In this document: one piece after another, positions 9,125-18,508 of the stretch | Numbering within the stretch: position 1 is the stretch's first letter | How the letters are laid out: each line of letters starts with the position of its first letter | Assembly: GCA_029254025.1 (NCBI GenBank) | Contig: JAQWYK010000034.1 | Span: 1 to 64,000 of the forward strand | Reading direction: 5' to 3' | Origin: Crocinitomicaceae bacterium | GTDB taxonomy: Bacteria > Bacteroidota > Bacteroidia > Flavobacteriales_D > Crocinitomicaceae | Length of the DNA: 64,000 nt | Program-made: the position numbers and the translations under genes | Notes under the pieces: model-generated | The model's input: the letters and a program-made list of their open reading frames with translations, nothing else | Told to the model about the DNA's origin: nothing | Databases searched by the model: none

Positions 9125-10126
9125 TTAATGTCTTAAAGCCTCCGCATCCTCCAACGTATTCCCTTCAGCATCCTTTACCGCGTAATTAAATCCTTTGTTC
9201 AACGCGTAGGCACCGTGTTCTCCTTTTTTATTCAAGGCGATAAATCCGATTTGGGTTTCTTCGAGGTTCCCGTTGCGTAATTCCAATTTGTGTTTGATGA
9301 GTTCAACCGCTTCCTTGCAGGCCGCGTGGGGACTTTTCCCTTGGCGCATGAGGTGAACGACTAAATGCGTACCTACGACGCGAATAACTTCCTCGCCGTG
9401 ACCAGTGGCCGTAGCTGCACCTACTTCATTGTCTACGTATAGTCCTGCGCCAATGATGGGGGAATCTCCTACTCTTCCATGCATTTTAAAGGCCATTCCA
9501 CTTGTCGTGCAGGCACCAGAAAGGTTACCGTGCTCATCCAAGGCAATCATCCCTATTGTATCGTGATTTTCGATGTTGACAATGGGCTTATATTCCGAAT
9601 TCACTAACCACTCTTTCCATTCTGCCTCAGATTCGGGTGTTAACAAATTTTCTTTTGGAAATCCTTGTTCCAATGCGAATTGAAGTGCCCCGTCTCCTAC
9701 TAACATCACATGGGGTGTTTGTTCCATCACTGCACGGGCAACCGAAACAGGATGTTTGATGTGCTCCAAACTAGCTACCGATCCGATGTTCGCATTATGG
9801 TCCATGATGCAGGCGTCTAATGTCACACGTCCATCTCGGTCTGGACGCCCACCATAACCAACACTGCGTTCATTGGGATCCGCTTCAACTAATTTTACGC
9901 CGCGTTCCACAGCATCCAGTGCACTTCCGGATTCTCCTAGTAATTTCCAGGCCTCCTCATTGGCCTCGATGCCAAAGCGCCAGGTCGAAAGAACGACCGG
10001 TTTTCTTTCCTGAAAAGTCGCTTCTTCCTCCTTTTCAATAGATTCCGCGCAGGATTTCAATGGATTTGCAGCGACCACAACGCCTAGCGCGAGTCCCGAC
10101 TTGATAAAGTTTCTACGTTTGGTCAT
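9125..10126 (-). CDS. N4-(beta-N-acetylglucosaminyl)-L-asparaginase (glycosylasparaginase)
   Basis: Ntn hydrolase that splits the amide bond between GlcNAc and asparagine, releasing the sugar from a glyco-asparagine. It is made as a precursor that cleaves itself before the catalytic threonine, here T190 in NHDTIGM. Other family features are the STWRFG segment at about 47-52 and ATATGHGEE in the second subunit. I chose the ATG at 10126, not an upstream one at 10168: it gives a 4-base overlap with the GH20 stop and a twin-arginine-like signal (MTKRRNFIKSGLALG) followed by a cysteine (NPLKSC). Export to the periplasm fits the periplasmic enzymes of the same operon and the known export of the flavobacterial enzyme. 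Confidence 0.92.
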   Translation of the reverse strand: MTKRRNFIKSGLALGVVVAANPLKSCAESIEKEEEATFQERKPVVLSTWRFGIEANEEAWKLLGESGSALDAVERGVKLVEADPNERSVGYGGRPDRDGRVTLDACIMDHNANIGSVASLEHIKHPVSVARAVMEQTPHVMLVGDGALQFALEQGFPKENLLTPESEAEWKEWLVNSEYKPIVNIENHDTIGMIALDEHGNLSGACTTSGMAFKMHGRVGDSPIIGAGLYVDNEVGAATATGHGEEVIRVVGTHLVVHLMRQGKSPHAACKEAVELIKHKLELRNGNLEETQIGFIALNKKGEHGAYALNKGFNYAVKDAEGNTLEDAEALRH

Positions 10127-11730
10127 CTCGTTTCGTGTAAAAAATGGGTGCAATAATTCGTGTTCCAATAATCAAGTAGGTGGACCTGCGTCTCTAAACG
10201 CTTTACGAAATTAGTATAATCCTTTTGTTTCGGGTTAGTCCAGAGCACTTCCGCCAATGCGGCCATACGCGGCAACGCCATATATTCGACGTGAGCAAAC
10301 GACAACATATATTCGGTCCACACATTAGCTTGTGCTCCAAGAATAAACCTATGCTTCTCTTCAGTCAACTCCGAAGGAACTGGATGGTAATTATAGACAG
10401 CTTCTAAGGTATTCAACCCACCAATTGCCAGTGGTTCATTTTCTTTTTCGGCATGTTGATAGTGATCAAAATAGCAAGGACTCCCAGGGGACATCACCAC
10501 CTCATGTTCTGCCCCGGCAGCTGCAATCCCTCCTGCTTCGCCACGCCAACTCATCACGGCAGCATTGGGTGCCAATCCGCCTTCTAGAATTTCGTCCCAA
10601 CCAATAATTTTCTTTCCTTTTCCGTTGAGGTAGCGTTCCATACGCTGGATAAAATAGCTTTGCAGTTCGTGTTCATCCTTTAATCCTTCATCTACCATGC
10701 GCTGCTGGCATTTGGCACAGGATTCCCACCGTGTTTTGGGACATTCATCTCCCCCAATGTGTACAAAATCTCCCGGAAAAAGAGCAACAACTTCCTCCAA
10801 AACATCTTCTAAAAACTCAAACACTTGATCATTCCCTGCACAATATACATCCTCGTATACACCCCATTGTTGTCCTACCTCAAAAGAGTCGCCTGTACAC
10901 GATAAATTAGGGTAAGCAGCTAAAGCGGCTAAAGCATGTCCAGGCATTTCAATTTCTGGAACAACCGTGATATGCCGTTTTGCAGCGTAAGCCACGACTT
11001 CTTTTATCTGTTCTTGCGTATAATAGCCACCATATCGAATCGTATCAAATTCATGATTACTGTGCGGCCCAACCATTGTTCCTGCACGCCATGCCCCTAT
11101 TTCTGTTAGGTGCGGATATTTCTTTATTTCAATTCGCCATCCTTGATCTTCTGTCAAATGCCAATGAAAGGTATTCATCTTATAAAGTGCTAGATAATCG
11201 ATGTAGCGCTTCACCTCTTCAGTAGTGAAAAAATGACGACAAACATCTAAGTGCATACCTCTCCACTGAAAATTAGGGAAATCATATACATCCAAATAAG
11301 GTAGCAAAACTCCATCTGATTCATTTTCTTCATTGAGTCTTTCGTGTACCACCTGCAAAAGGGATTGAATTCCGTGAAAGATTCCTTCCGCCGAAACTGC
11401 GCTTATCTCAATACCCGTAACATCAATCTGAATTCGATATTCATCGGGATGATTTCCTTTTCGAAATACCAAACGAATAGCTCCTTTCGCGTTTTTTGTT
11501 TTCGAAGAAATGGGTAAATGGTAACCCGATATATTATCCAGTCGATCTTGTAAAAACTCCGCTTCGAACTCGAGACCTTCACCAGGTGCTAAGAGTATAC
11601 GTGTTTTGTTGTTCAACGCAAAAAACTCTGTCCCGAGAGAAACCTCTTTGGGCTGAGGAATAATTGCTAACTCTTGTTGGCCATACACGCCAAACAGCAT
11701 AAAAAAAATAACGAATAAACTTAACCTCAT
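10123..11730 (-). CDS. Beta-N-acetylhexosaminidase, glycoside hydrolase family 20
   Basis: Removes terminal GlcNAc or GalNAc from glycans by substrate-assisted catalysis. Of 535 residues, about 1-17 are a signal peptide ending VYGQ; an N-terminal GH20b domain follows, then the catalytic barrel starting near WRGMHLDVCRHFF (156-168). The catalytic pair is D328-E329 in HIGGDEC; HWHLTEDQGWRIE (189-201) is also typical. It is the first gene of the four-gene glycan operon. The start is preceded by AGGAGG seven bases upstream, an unusually strong Shine-Dalgarno match for Bacteroidota, where such sites are uncommon. Confidence 0.93.
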   Translation of the reverse strand: MRLSLFVIFFMLFGVYGQQELAIIPQPKEVSLGTEFFALNNKTRILLAPGEGLEFEAEFLQDRLDNISGYHLPISSKTKNAKGAIRLVFRKGNHPDEYRIQIDVTGIEISAVSAEGIFHGIQSLLQVVHERLNEENESDGVLLPYLDVYDFPNFQWRGMHLDVCRHFFTTEEVKRYIDYLALYKMNTFHWHLTEDQGWRIEIKKYPHLTEIGAWRAGTMVGPHSNHEFDTIRYGGYYTQEQIKEVVAYAAKRHITVVPEIEMPGHALAALAAYPNLSCTGDSFEVGQQWGVYEDVYCAGNDQVFEFLEDVLEEVVALFPGDFVHIGGDECPKTRWESCAKCQQRMVDEGLKDEHELQSYFIQRMERYLNGKGKKIIGWDEILEGGLAPNAAVMSWRGEAGGIAAAGAEHEVVMSPGSPCYFDHYQHAEKENEPLAIGGLNTLEAVYNYHPVPSELTEEKHRFILGAQANVWTEYMLSFAHVEYMALPRMAALAEVLWTNPKQKDYTNFVKRLETQVHLLDYWNTNYCTHFLHETR

Positions 11731-11758
11731 ACTTACCTCCTAATAAATCAACTGTTGT

Positions 11759-11766
11759 CAAAGTTA
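11759..11766 (-). promoter_or_regulatory. Bacteroidota -7 box for the glycan operon
   Basis: The minus strand reads TAACTTTG, matching TAnnTTTG, about 28 bases upstream of the GH20 start. No clear TTG -33 element at the usual spacing was found. Confidence 0.45.
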
Positions 11767-11797
11767 TGGAAATGTTTTTGTAAAACACAGGCAATAA

Positions 11798-12195
11798 ATC
11801 ATACCCGCTCAAATTGCAGAATTCGCAACTCATGATTTCGCAGGAGCATTAACAGGCTCCTTAGGGTATGAATTCAAACTAGGGGAACGACTCTCATTAG
11901 AAACCAGGTTAAAATACTTATCGCGCGGATACCGGAACGTTGGAGATTACCGAGAAGAGCGTAAAATAGATTACTATCAAGAAAACTATGAAAGTACATT
12001 TAAAGTAAACTATATTGATGTACCTTTAGTTCTAAACATTGCCATATTGGTAGGAGATATTCGGGCATACGCGTGAAAAGAGTATATGCTGGATTTATGC
12101 TAGGATTGAAAAGTGAAGAAAAACAGACCTATTCATCTTCCGGAGGAGACATATGTCAATTCGGAGTTAGAGGAATAATTCATAGGCCAATTTAA
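11798..12195 (+). pseudogene. Remnant of an outer-membrane beta-barrel protein gene
   Basis: The plus strand encodes a PorT/OMP_b-brl-like sequence (GALTGSLGYEFKLGE, then LSLETRLKYLSRGYR, then NYIDVPLVLNI). It has no start codon (a stop precedes it at 11795), breaks at about 12070 by a frameshift (TGA at 12074 in the first frame), and continues in another frame as VYAGFMLGLKSEEKQ to TAA at 12195. The alternating aromatic strands and the IDVPLVL motif suggest the family. The 5' part is missing, so this is a decayed fragment between the glycan operon and a membrane-protein gene. Confidence 0.6.
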
Positions 12196-12866
12196 AGCTC
12201 TTCATAATCATCAAAATCATCCTCTTTTCGCTTCCGTTGCCCAATGTTATTTGAAGGTGGTCGTACAGCACCTCCGCTTAGCAACGTCATAAAACCATTC
12301 GTAAATTTCATAAGTATGCTTAACATAAAGAAGAAACCGACAACCTTAAACACAAACCCAAATACGGGGGTATCTTCAATATCCACAATACTTTCAAAAA
12401 ACCATTCGCTGATTGGATTAAAAGCAAAAGAGGGAAAAAACATAAATAAAGTGAAGAATCCGAGCGCAAGAAGCATCACAATGAGCTCCGCTTGAAAATT
12501 AAATACAGGTTTAAACTGATTTAACAACTGGGCGTTTCCGTACATTTTGAATGAAAACAGCTGTTTTCTCAACTGGCCAGACTGCAGTTTACCCAAGAAG
12601 TAGGTCAATAGAATCAACCCTGTAATGATTGTATTTTGTAGGTCAACAATATTATTGGCTTGATTCAAACAAAATAGAAATGCGACATCTACCAAGAAAA
12701 AGTAACGTACCATTCGTATAATATAGGTTTCTGCAGTTGACGCAGGCCTCCCTCCTCGCAAAATCATGATTCCCGCATTGATCAGCCACCACAGAAATCC
12801 GAAGATGGCAAAAACAACTCCTAATCGAAAAATAAAGTTCAATATATCCACACTGCAAAAGTGCAA
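12192..12866 (-). CDS. Conserved-looking polytopic membrane protein, function unknown
   Basis: A 224-residue protein I do not recognise. Hydrophobic segments at about 8-32, 50-65, 73-90, 128-150 and 165-190 suggest four to five membrane helices; the C-terminus is a polar tail with a basic stretch (QRKRK) followed by an acidic one (DDFDDYEEL). No signal peptide or catalytic motif is evident. It stands alone, divergent from the S46 peptidase gene with about 90 bases between the two starts. The stop codon abuts the 3' end of the barrel remnant on the other strand. Confidence 0.75.
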   Translation of the reverse strand: MHFCSVDILNFIFRLGVVFAIFGFLWWLINAGIMILRGGRPASTAETYIIRMVRYFFLVDVAFLFCLNQANNIVDLQNTIITGLILLTYFLGKLQSGQLRKQLFSFKMYGNAQLLNQFKPVFNFQAELIVMLLALGFFTLFMFFPSFAFNPISEWFFESIVDIEDTPVFGFVFKVVGFFFMLSILMKFTNGFMTLLSGGAVRPPSNNIGQRKRKEDDFDDYEEL

Positions 12867-12930
12867 ATTATTTTGTGAATTTAGTTACAGGACGGATGTA
12901 ACAGCGAAGATGAAACCTCCAACTTTTTTC

Positions 12931-12938
12931 TATCTTTG
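12931..12938 (+). promoter_or_regulatory. Bacteroidota -7 box for the S46 peptidase gene
   Basis: TATCTTTG matches TAnnTTTG exactly and lies 18 bases before the ATG at 12957, giving a short leader. No consensus -33 element is obvious. Confidence 0.55.
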
Positions 12939-12956
12939 GGCTTCAAAAAATATTCT

Positions 12957-15086
12957 ATGAAAAAGATTGCCCTACTTTTAATATTGATTTCACAAATATT
13001 TATTTCCCGCTCAGAAGAGGGAATGCTCATCCCTACGCTACTTTCTGCGTTCGAGTCAGACATGCAAGCAATGGGAATGAAACTAAGTGCTTCTGATATT
13101 TACGATGCGAATAACGCAAGTATAAAAGATGCCATCATTCATTTTGGAGGGGGATGTACTGCTGAAATCGTGTCGGAAAAATCATTGCTATTAACGAACC
13201 ACCACTGTGGTTTCTCTCAAATCTACAGTCATTCCAGTGTTGAAAACAATCGTGCTAAGAATGGTTGGTGGGCAAAGAATCTAAGTGAAGAGCTCCCGAA
13301 TCCTGGTTTAACTGCAGCACGAATGGTCCGCATTGAAGACGTAACTTCTCGCGTTTTAGAAGGAACTGAAGGCAAGTCTCAACAAGAAATGAATACGATT
13401 ATCATGGCAAACATTGACAAATTGAAAGCAGAAGCAACGAATGGGAATCATTACGAAGCAGACATCAAACCTTTTGATTTTGGAAATAGCTATTACCTAT
13501 TGGTAAAAGAGACGTTTAGAGATATTCGCTTAGTAGGAACACCACCGAACACGGTTGGTAAATTCGGTGGAGATACCGATAACTGGGTATGGCCGAGACA
13601 CACGGGAGATTTTTCAGTTTTCCGTATTTATGCTGATCAGAACAATCTTCCAGCCGATTACAACGAAAACAATCGTCCCTACGAGCCATTACATTTCTTG
13701 CCAGTTTCCTTAAAACCACGTCAAGAAAACGATTTCACGATGGTCTTTGGATTTCCCGGTACTACTGAACAACACACCATTTCCAATGAATTGGAATACA
13801 TTATTAACGAATTACGTCCGGCTCAAATCCGGATGCGTGACTTATCGCTTTCTGCGATCAATGCTGCTATGAAAAAATCAGAGGTAACAACCATCAATTA
13901 CGCTCCGAAACAAGCGCGCATTGCGAATGCATGGAAGAAATGGATTGGACAAATCGACGGATTAAAGCGTGGTGATGCTATTACTGTGAAACGAACTTAC
14001 GAAAAGCAATATACCACCGATGCCACGAGCAAACCAGAATGGAAAACGGCCTACGCTGTTGTTGTAGAAGCCCTGAACACCTCCGCGGAAAAAGGAAAGG
14101 AAGCTGATTTTGCATATAACATGTTCATTGAATATGCGTATGTAGGAGCCGAATTTTTCAAACTCACACGCGCTTTAGAAGATGAGCTGGAAAAATTAGA
14201 AACATCTGAAGAAAAGGCCAGCACAGAACAAATTGAAAAACTGGTGCAGCAAGCTACTAATTTTTTCGAAAAATACGACGCTTCTATCGACCGTGAAATT
14301 TTCCAATTACAAACGGACTATTACATTTCTGTCATGAAAGAAGAATACCTAGCAGAGGTGTTAAAAAAGGGAAATAGTCCGGCATTGACGAGTGCGATTT
14401 TTGACAAATCAATTTTTACTGATCTAGGACGATACACGAAATTCGTATCCAAATTAAGTGCGAAATCTCGTAAAAAACTGATGAAAGATGCAGGGTTCAA
14501 TTTACACACAGAATTGACCAACGTATTCGGAGAAAAAGTAAGAACTGGGGTACAACAATATTTCGGAGAGAAAAATTACCTCATGAAAACCTATGTAAAA
14601 GGTAAATACGAAATGTACCCTAACCACAAACATTGGTCGGATGCCAACAGCACGTTACGTGTGACTTATGGTAAGTTGGAAGGAAGTCAACCAGCGGATG
14701 GAATGAAATACTTATCTCATACGACCATCGATGGAATCATTGAAAAATACAACACAGGGCAAGCAGACTTCGACTTACTTCCACGCATGCTTGAATTGTA
14801 TAAGAACAAAGAATTTGGTGATTACTTGCAAGACGGAGAATTGTGGGTCTGCTTCACAGGATCGAACCATACGACTGGTGGTAACTCTGGCTCTCCCGTC
14901 ATCGATGCAGAAGGCAACTTGTTAGGATTGAATTTTGACAGAAGTTGGGAAAGTACAATGAGTGATTACATGTTCGACGCTTCACGTTGTCGAAACATCA
15001 CCGTAGATATGCATTACGTTCTTTGGATGATTGACATTTATGGAGGTGCAAAGCACATTGTAGACGAAATGAAGATTGTTCGCTAA
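12957..15086 (+). CDS. S46 family dipeptidyl-peptidase, DPP11-type
   Basis: Periplasmic serine exopeptidase that removes dipeptides from peptide N-termini, feeding amino-acid catabolism. I start it at the ATG at 12957, which begins a signal peptide (MKKIALLLILISQIF); an earlier ATG at 12936 adds seven residues and lies within the promoter region. The catalytic histidine is in TNHHCGF (residues 80-86), the aspartate probably in NWVWPRHTGDF, and the serine is S644 in GGNSGSP. Arginine sits 18 residues after that serine (NFDR, R662), the position that in Porphyromonas DPP11 selects Asp/Glu at P1, whereas DPP7 has glycine there. Length (709 residues) is normal for the family. It is a single gene. 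Confidence 0.92.
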   Translation: MKKIALLLILISQIFISRSEEGMLIPTLLSAFESDMQAMGMKLSASDIYDANNASIKDAIIHFGGGCTAEIVSEKSLLLTNHHCGFSQIYSHSSVENNRAKNGWWAKNLSEELPNPGLTAARMVRIEDVTSRVLEGTEGKSQQEMNTIIMANIDKLKAEATNGNHYEADIKPFDFGNSYYLLVKETFRDIRLVGTPPNTVGKFGGDTDNWVWPRHTGDFSVFRIYADQNNLPADYNENNRPYEPLHFLPVSLKPRQENDFTMVFGFPGTTEQHTISNELEYIINELRPAQIRMRDLSLSAINAAMKKSEVTTINYAPKQARIANAWKKWIGQIDGLKRGDAITVKRTYEKQYTTDATSKPEWKTAYAVVVEALNTSAEKGKEADFAYNMFIEYAYVGAEFFKLTRALEDELEKLETSEEKASTEQIEKLVQQATNFFEKYDASIDREIFQLQTDYYISVMKEEYLAEVLKKGNSPALTSAIFDKSIFTDLGRYTKFVSKLSAKSRKKLMKDAGFNLHTELTNVFGEKVRTGVQQYFGEKNYLMKTYVKGKYEMYPNHKHWSDANSTLRVTYGKLEGSQPADGMKYLSHTTIDGIIEKYNTGQADFDLLPRMLELYKNKEFGDYLQDGELWVCFTGSNHTTGGNSGSPVIDAEGNLLGLNFDRSWESTMSDYMFDASRCRNITVDMHYVLWMIDIYGGAKHIVDEMKIVR

Positions 15087-15154
15087 AAAGAATTCAATCA
15101 ACGTACAATAAAAAGCACAAAAACGTGTTAATTGAGCACCATTAAGAGAAAAAA

Positions 15155-16144
15155 ATGAAGGAATCCAATCAAAAATACGCCTCGAACGAGTTACTTATTT
15201 TTTTATGGAAGAAACGTAAACCGTTGATTTCAATTACCGTTCTAGCTGGAGTCGTGGGTATTGTAGTATCCTTGTTATTGCCCGTTCTCTATGAATCGAG
15301 CGCTATTGTCTTCCCTGCCGCTACGAGCACCGTTTCGTTCTCCGAACAGCGCAATGCAAAGGCGAATTCCATGGACTTTGGTGAGGAAGAGCATGCTGAG
15401 CAATTGATTCAGATTCTACAATCTTCGCGGATTAAAAGCAAAATCATACAGCAATTTGATTTGGCCAAAGAATATGAGTTGGAGCCTACGGAACCAAACT
15501 TCTTATACAAATTGGGACAGGCATATGACAGTCATATTTCTTTTGAGCGCACACGTTATGGTTCCATTAAAATTTCCGTTCTCGATAAAAAACCACAGCA
15601 GGCCGCTGACATCACTAATAAAATTGTGCAATTGATTGACACCGTAAAAAACGACCTCATCAAAGAACGAACAATTCCTGCATATGAAGTCAACAAACGT
15701 AAGATGGATAAACTAAACCAAGATCAGCAGGATCTGATCTCGCAGATGGACAGTCTTTCCCGTTTAGGAGTAGTGAATGCCGAAGCACGTGCGAATTTGT
15801 TCTCTGCATTGAATGAAGCTAAAACACCTGCTGACCGTGATTTCTTCCGTCAAAAAATCGATGTGAACTTAAAAAATGGAGCCTTGTATGATGGATTAGC
15901 TAAACTTCGTGAGTTTCGAATTGAAAAGCTGACTACACAAGAAATGGCCTATGAACAAGCAGAAGCCGATGCCTATGAAAACTTCAATCATAAATTCGTT
16001 GTGGAGGAAGCTGTAGCAGCAGATAAAAAAGCGAAACCGAAGCGCGCCGTGATTGTAATCATCATCACCTTGGCAACGTTGATTTTCGCAATCATCAGTT
16101 TATTGATTGCTGAACGACTGAAAGAGCTTAAGAAAATCGCGTAA
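15155..16144 (+). CDS. Wzz-like polysaccharide chain-length/co-polymerase protein
   Basis: Inner-membrane protein with a short cytoplasmic N-terminus, a first membrane helix at about 28-48 (ISITVLAGVVGIVVSLLLP region), a large periplasmic coiled domain with a polar helical region (about 165-260), and a second helix near the C-terminus (VIVIIITLATLIFAIIS, about 293-318). This is the Wzz/PCP topology of proteins that control O-antigen or exopolysaccharide chain length. No kinase domain is fused. It is followed after one base by an O-antigen-ligase-like gene, supporting a role in surface polysaccharide assembly. Confidence 0.8.
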   Translation: MKESNQKYASNELLIFLWKKRKPLISITVLAGVVGIVVSLLLPVLYESSAIVFPAATSTVSFSEQRNAKANSMDFGEEEHAEQLIQILQSSRIKSKIIQQFDLAKEYELEPTEPNFLYKLGQAYDSHISFERTRYGSIKISVLDKKPQQAADITNKIVQLIDTVKNDLIKERTIPAYEVNKRKMDKLNQDQQDLISQMDSLSRLGVVNAEARANLFSALNEAKTPADRDFFRQKIDVNLKNGALYDGLAKLREFRIEKLTTQEMAYEQAEADAYENFNHKFVVEEAVAADKKAKPKRAVIVIIITLATLIFAIISLLIAERLKELKKIA

Positions 16145-16145
16145 C

Positions 16146-17588
16146 TTGGATTTCATCAAGAAACATCCGTTTGTTTTTTCCTTGTCCTTACTTTTCTTAG
16201 GGATACTGGCTGTTCTTGTCTATTTTGAAAATTATTATTTCGCGGTGCTACCGGTAGCACTTATCGTGATTTATTGTTCGATTTACTATCCCAATGAAAC
16301 ATTTCTGAGCATTGCCTTTTTTACGCCAATATCAATCAATTTAGAGGAGTTTACTGATGGAAGAATAGGGTTATTCCTCCCTACAGAACCAATGTTATTT
16401 GGACTGATGCTGCTCACCATTATTCATCAAATTCGTTTCAACTACATCCCTAAAATGACCTGGAGACACCCCATTGTATGGGCGATCGGCATTTATTTAC
16501 TTTGGGTATTTATGACTTCCATCACGAGTACCCACGTGGGAGTTTCGTTCAAGTTCTTACTCATGAAGCTATGGTTCATCATACCTGTTCTTTTATTTGG
16601 TACTGTAGTGTTCAAAAATCATAAAAACATTACCCGATTCTTATGGTTATTTAGTGTTAGTATGACAGTCGCTATAGTTTATACACTTATTCGTCATTGG
16701 GGTTATAGTTTTGGCGAAAAAGAAGGCCACTGGGTTATGTCGCCCCTTTTTAAAGATCACACTATTTATGGTGCTATCGTTGCCATCAACCTTTTTTTCC
16801 TACTAGGGCTGTATCTTTCTAAGAAACATAACCCTTTGACCCAGGTAACCCTGATTATCTTACTAACGATTACGCTCATAGGCTTGTATTTCAGTTACAC
16901 CCGCGGAGCATGGCTAAGTGTTGTCGCTGCACTTGCCGTTTGGTTATTCATACATTACAAGGTAAAGTTTAAGTATTTATTGACAATCGGGATTTCCGCA
17001 TTACTCATTCTTTTTATAAGTTGGGATAAAATTCAAATGGAATTGGCGCGTAACAGTGCAGAGCATACCACCGAACAGTTTGACGAGCGCCTTCGGTCCG
17101 CTGCAAACATTACCTCTGACGCTTCCAACCTTGAACGACTTAACCGCTGGTCAGCAGCTTGGGAAATGTTTAAAGAACGACCTGTTTTCGGTTTCGGACC
17201 GGCGACTTATGCGTTTGAATATGCCCCTTATCAAGACCCCGAGAAACTGACAATTATTTCCACAAACTTCGGAAATATGGGGAACACCCATTCTGAGTAT
17301 TTAGGTCCACTCGCGGAAATGGGCATCCTTGGATTTATAAGTATGGTATTGATCGTTATTGCGATCTTTTATTCGGCTGTAACATTATACATACGCTATC
17401 CTAAAGAGGATAAAGAAATGCGTACGTTGATCTTGTTTATGACGTTAGCGTTAGTGACCTATTTCTTTCATGGAATTCTGAACAATTACCTGGATACTGA
17501 TAAAGCAGCTGTACCAGTATATGCTGTTTGCGCTGCGATTATTGCTTTGAGTCAAAAAGACAGTAGACTTCTAGACGAGAGAAATTAG
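16146..17588 (+). CDS. O-antigen ligase/polymerase family membrane protein
   Basis: A 480-residue polytopic protein with about ten to twelve membrane helices and a large periplasmic loop (about 300-385) containing RLNRWSAAWEMFKERPVFGFGPATY. This loop, with its R-x-x-x-W-x-x-A motif and the following NTHSEYLGPLAEMGI, is typical of the Wzy/WaaL O-antigen polymerase and ligase superfamily. The only plausible start is TTG at 16146, one base after the stop of the Wzz-like gene, so the two are translated from one message. Whether it polymerises or ligates cannot be decided from sequence. Confidence 0.85.
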   Translation: MDFIKKHPFVFSLSLLFLGILAVLVYFENYYFAVLPVALIVIYCSIYYPNETFLSIAFFTPISINLEEFTDGRIGLFLPTEPMLFGLMLLTIIHQIRFNYIPKMTWRHPIVWAIGIYLLWVFMTSITSTHVGVSFKFLLMKLWFIIPVLLFGTVVFKNHKNITRFLWLFSVSMTVAIVYTLIRHWGYSFGEKEGHWVMSPLFKDHTIYGAIVAINLFFLLGLYLSKKHNPLTQVTLIILLTITLIGLYFSYTRGAWLSVVAALAVWLFIHYKVKFKYLLTIGISALLILFISWDKIQMELARNSAEHTTEQFDERLRSAANITSDASNLERLNRWSAAWEMFKERPVFGFGPATYAFEYAPYQDPEKLTIISTNFGNMGNTHSEYLGPLAEMGILGFISMVLIVIAIFYSAVTLYIRYPKEDKEMRTLILFMTLALVTYFFHGILNNYLDTDKAAVPVYAVCAAIIALSQKDSRLLDERN

Positions 17589-17667
17589 GTTGCTTTTCAA
17601 TCCAATTATTCCTTTCCAATCTCTCGACGTGCAGTTAGGAGAGATAATGTACCTTTGACTTCTTGTT

Positions 17668-18459
17668 CTACTTCACCTCATTCTCCACTTGTAAATAGCG
17701 TCTCAAAAAACGTGTCCCAATATAGAATGGAATTGTATCCAAAAGAGCAACAACAACTTTGAACAAATAAGCACTTAGAACGAAATAGAACAATTGATTT
17801 GCGACTGGGTCATTCTCTTTTATGGGCAGCCCATCTGCTAAATAGTGCGTAATCAATATTACTGCAATAGAATCCACCAATTGACTGACCAGGGTACTTC
17901 CATTATTTCTCAACCAGAGTTGTTTCCCTTGAGTTTTTTGTTTGAGGTAATGAAAGATATGCACGTCAACAAACTGAGCAGTTAAATAAGCTATCATAGA
18001 AGCAAATGTAGCCCCAAATGTTAGACTGCGTATTTCATAAAACGCATAACCATGCGGAACCACGGCTTCATTATTCACGATTTGAATAGCGAGCCCACCT
18101 GCGGCATCGAGTTCTTCGGGAGCATTTAACCAACCGCCAAACCATATAACTAAGAGTACCCAGAAATTCAATAACAACCCAACCCAAACTACACGATTAG
18201 CACGTTTCCTTCCGTATATTTCTGAAATGAAATCCGTACAAAGAAAAGTGATAGGGTAAGGTAATACGCCTATAGCAAGGGAGAAAGTAACATTGCTTCC
18301 TTCAGGAATTCCTATCCAACCTGACAAATCAATAAATCGCGATACTCCAAGAATATTGAGCATCACTAATGAGCCCAAAAAGAGTCCTGCTAAAAGAAGA
18401 AATACAACCTCTCTACGACGTTGTATTTTTAGACTTATATGTGCGTCGTGTATTAACAT
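17668..18459 (-). CDS. Queuosine precursor transporter (YhhQ/VUT family)
   Basis: Membrane protein of the DUF165/QPTR family that imports queuosine precursors. The diagnostic segment is FLCTDFISEIYGRKRANR (about 72-89), and six hydrophobic segments are present over 263 residues; VVALLDTIPFYIGT near the C-terminus is also characteristic. It is monocistronic and points towards the O-antigen-ligase gene. The window also holds QueE (30825-31466), so this organism may both make and import precursors. Confidence 0.88.
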   Translation of the reverse strand: MLIHDAHISLKIQRRREVVFLLLAGLFLGSLVMLNILGVSRFIDLSGWIGIPEGSNVTFSLAIGVLPYPITFLCTDFISEIYGRKRANRVVWVGLLLNFWVLLVIWFGGWLNAPEELDAAGGLAIQIVNNEAVVPHGYAFYEIRSLTFGATFASMIAYLTAQFVDVHIFHYLKQKTQGKQLWLRNNGSTLVSQLVDSIAVILITHYLADGLPIKENDPVANQLFYFVLSAYLFKVVVALLDTIPFYIGTRFLRRYLQVENEVK

Positions 18460-18508
18460 ACTTCGAGCAACAATTCAATAAATGGTATTGTTTAGCTTAC
18501 GGTAAGGA

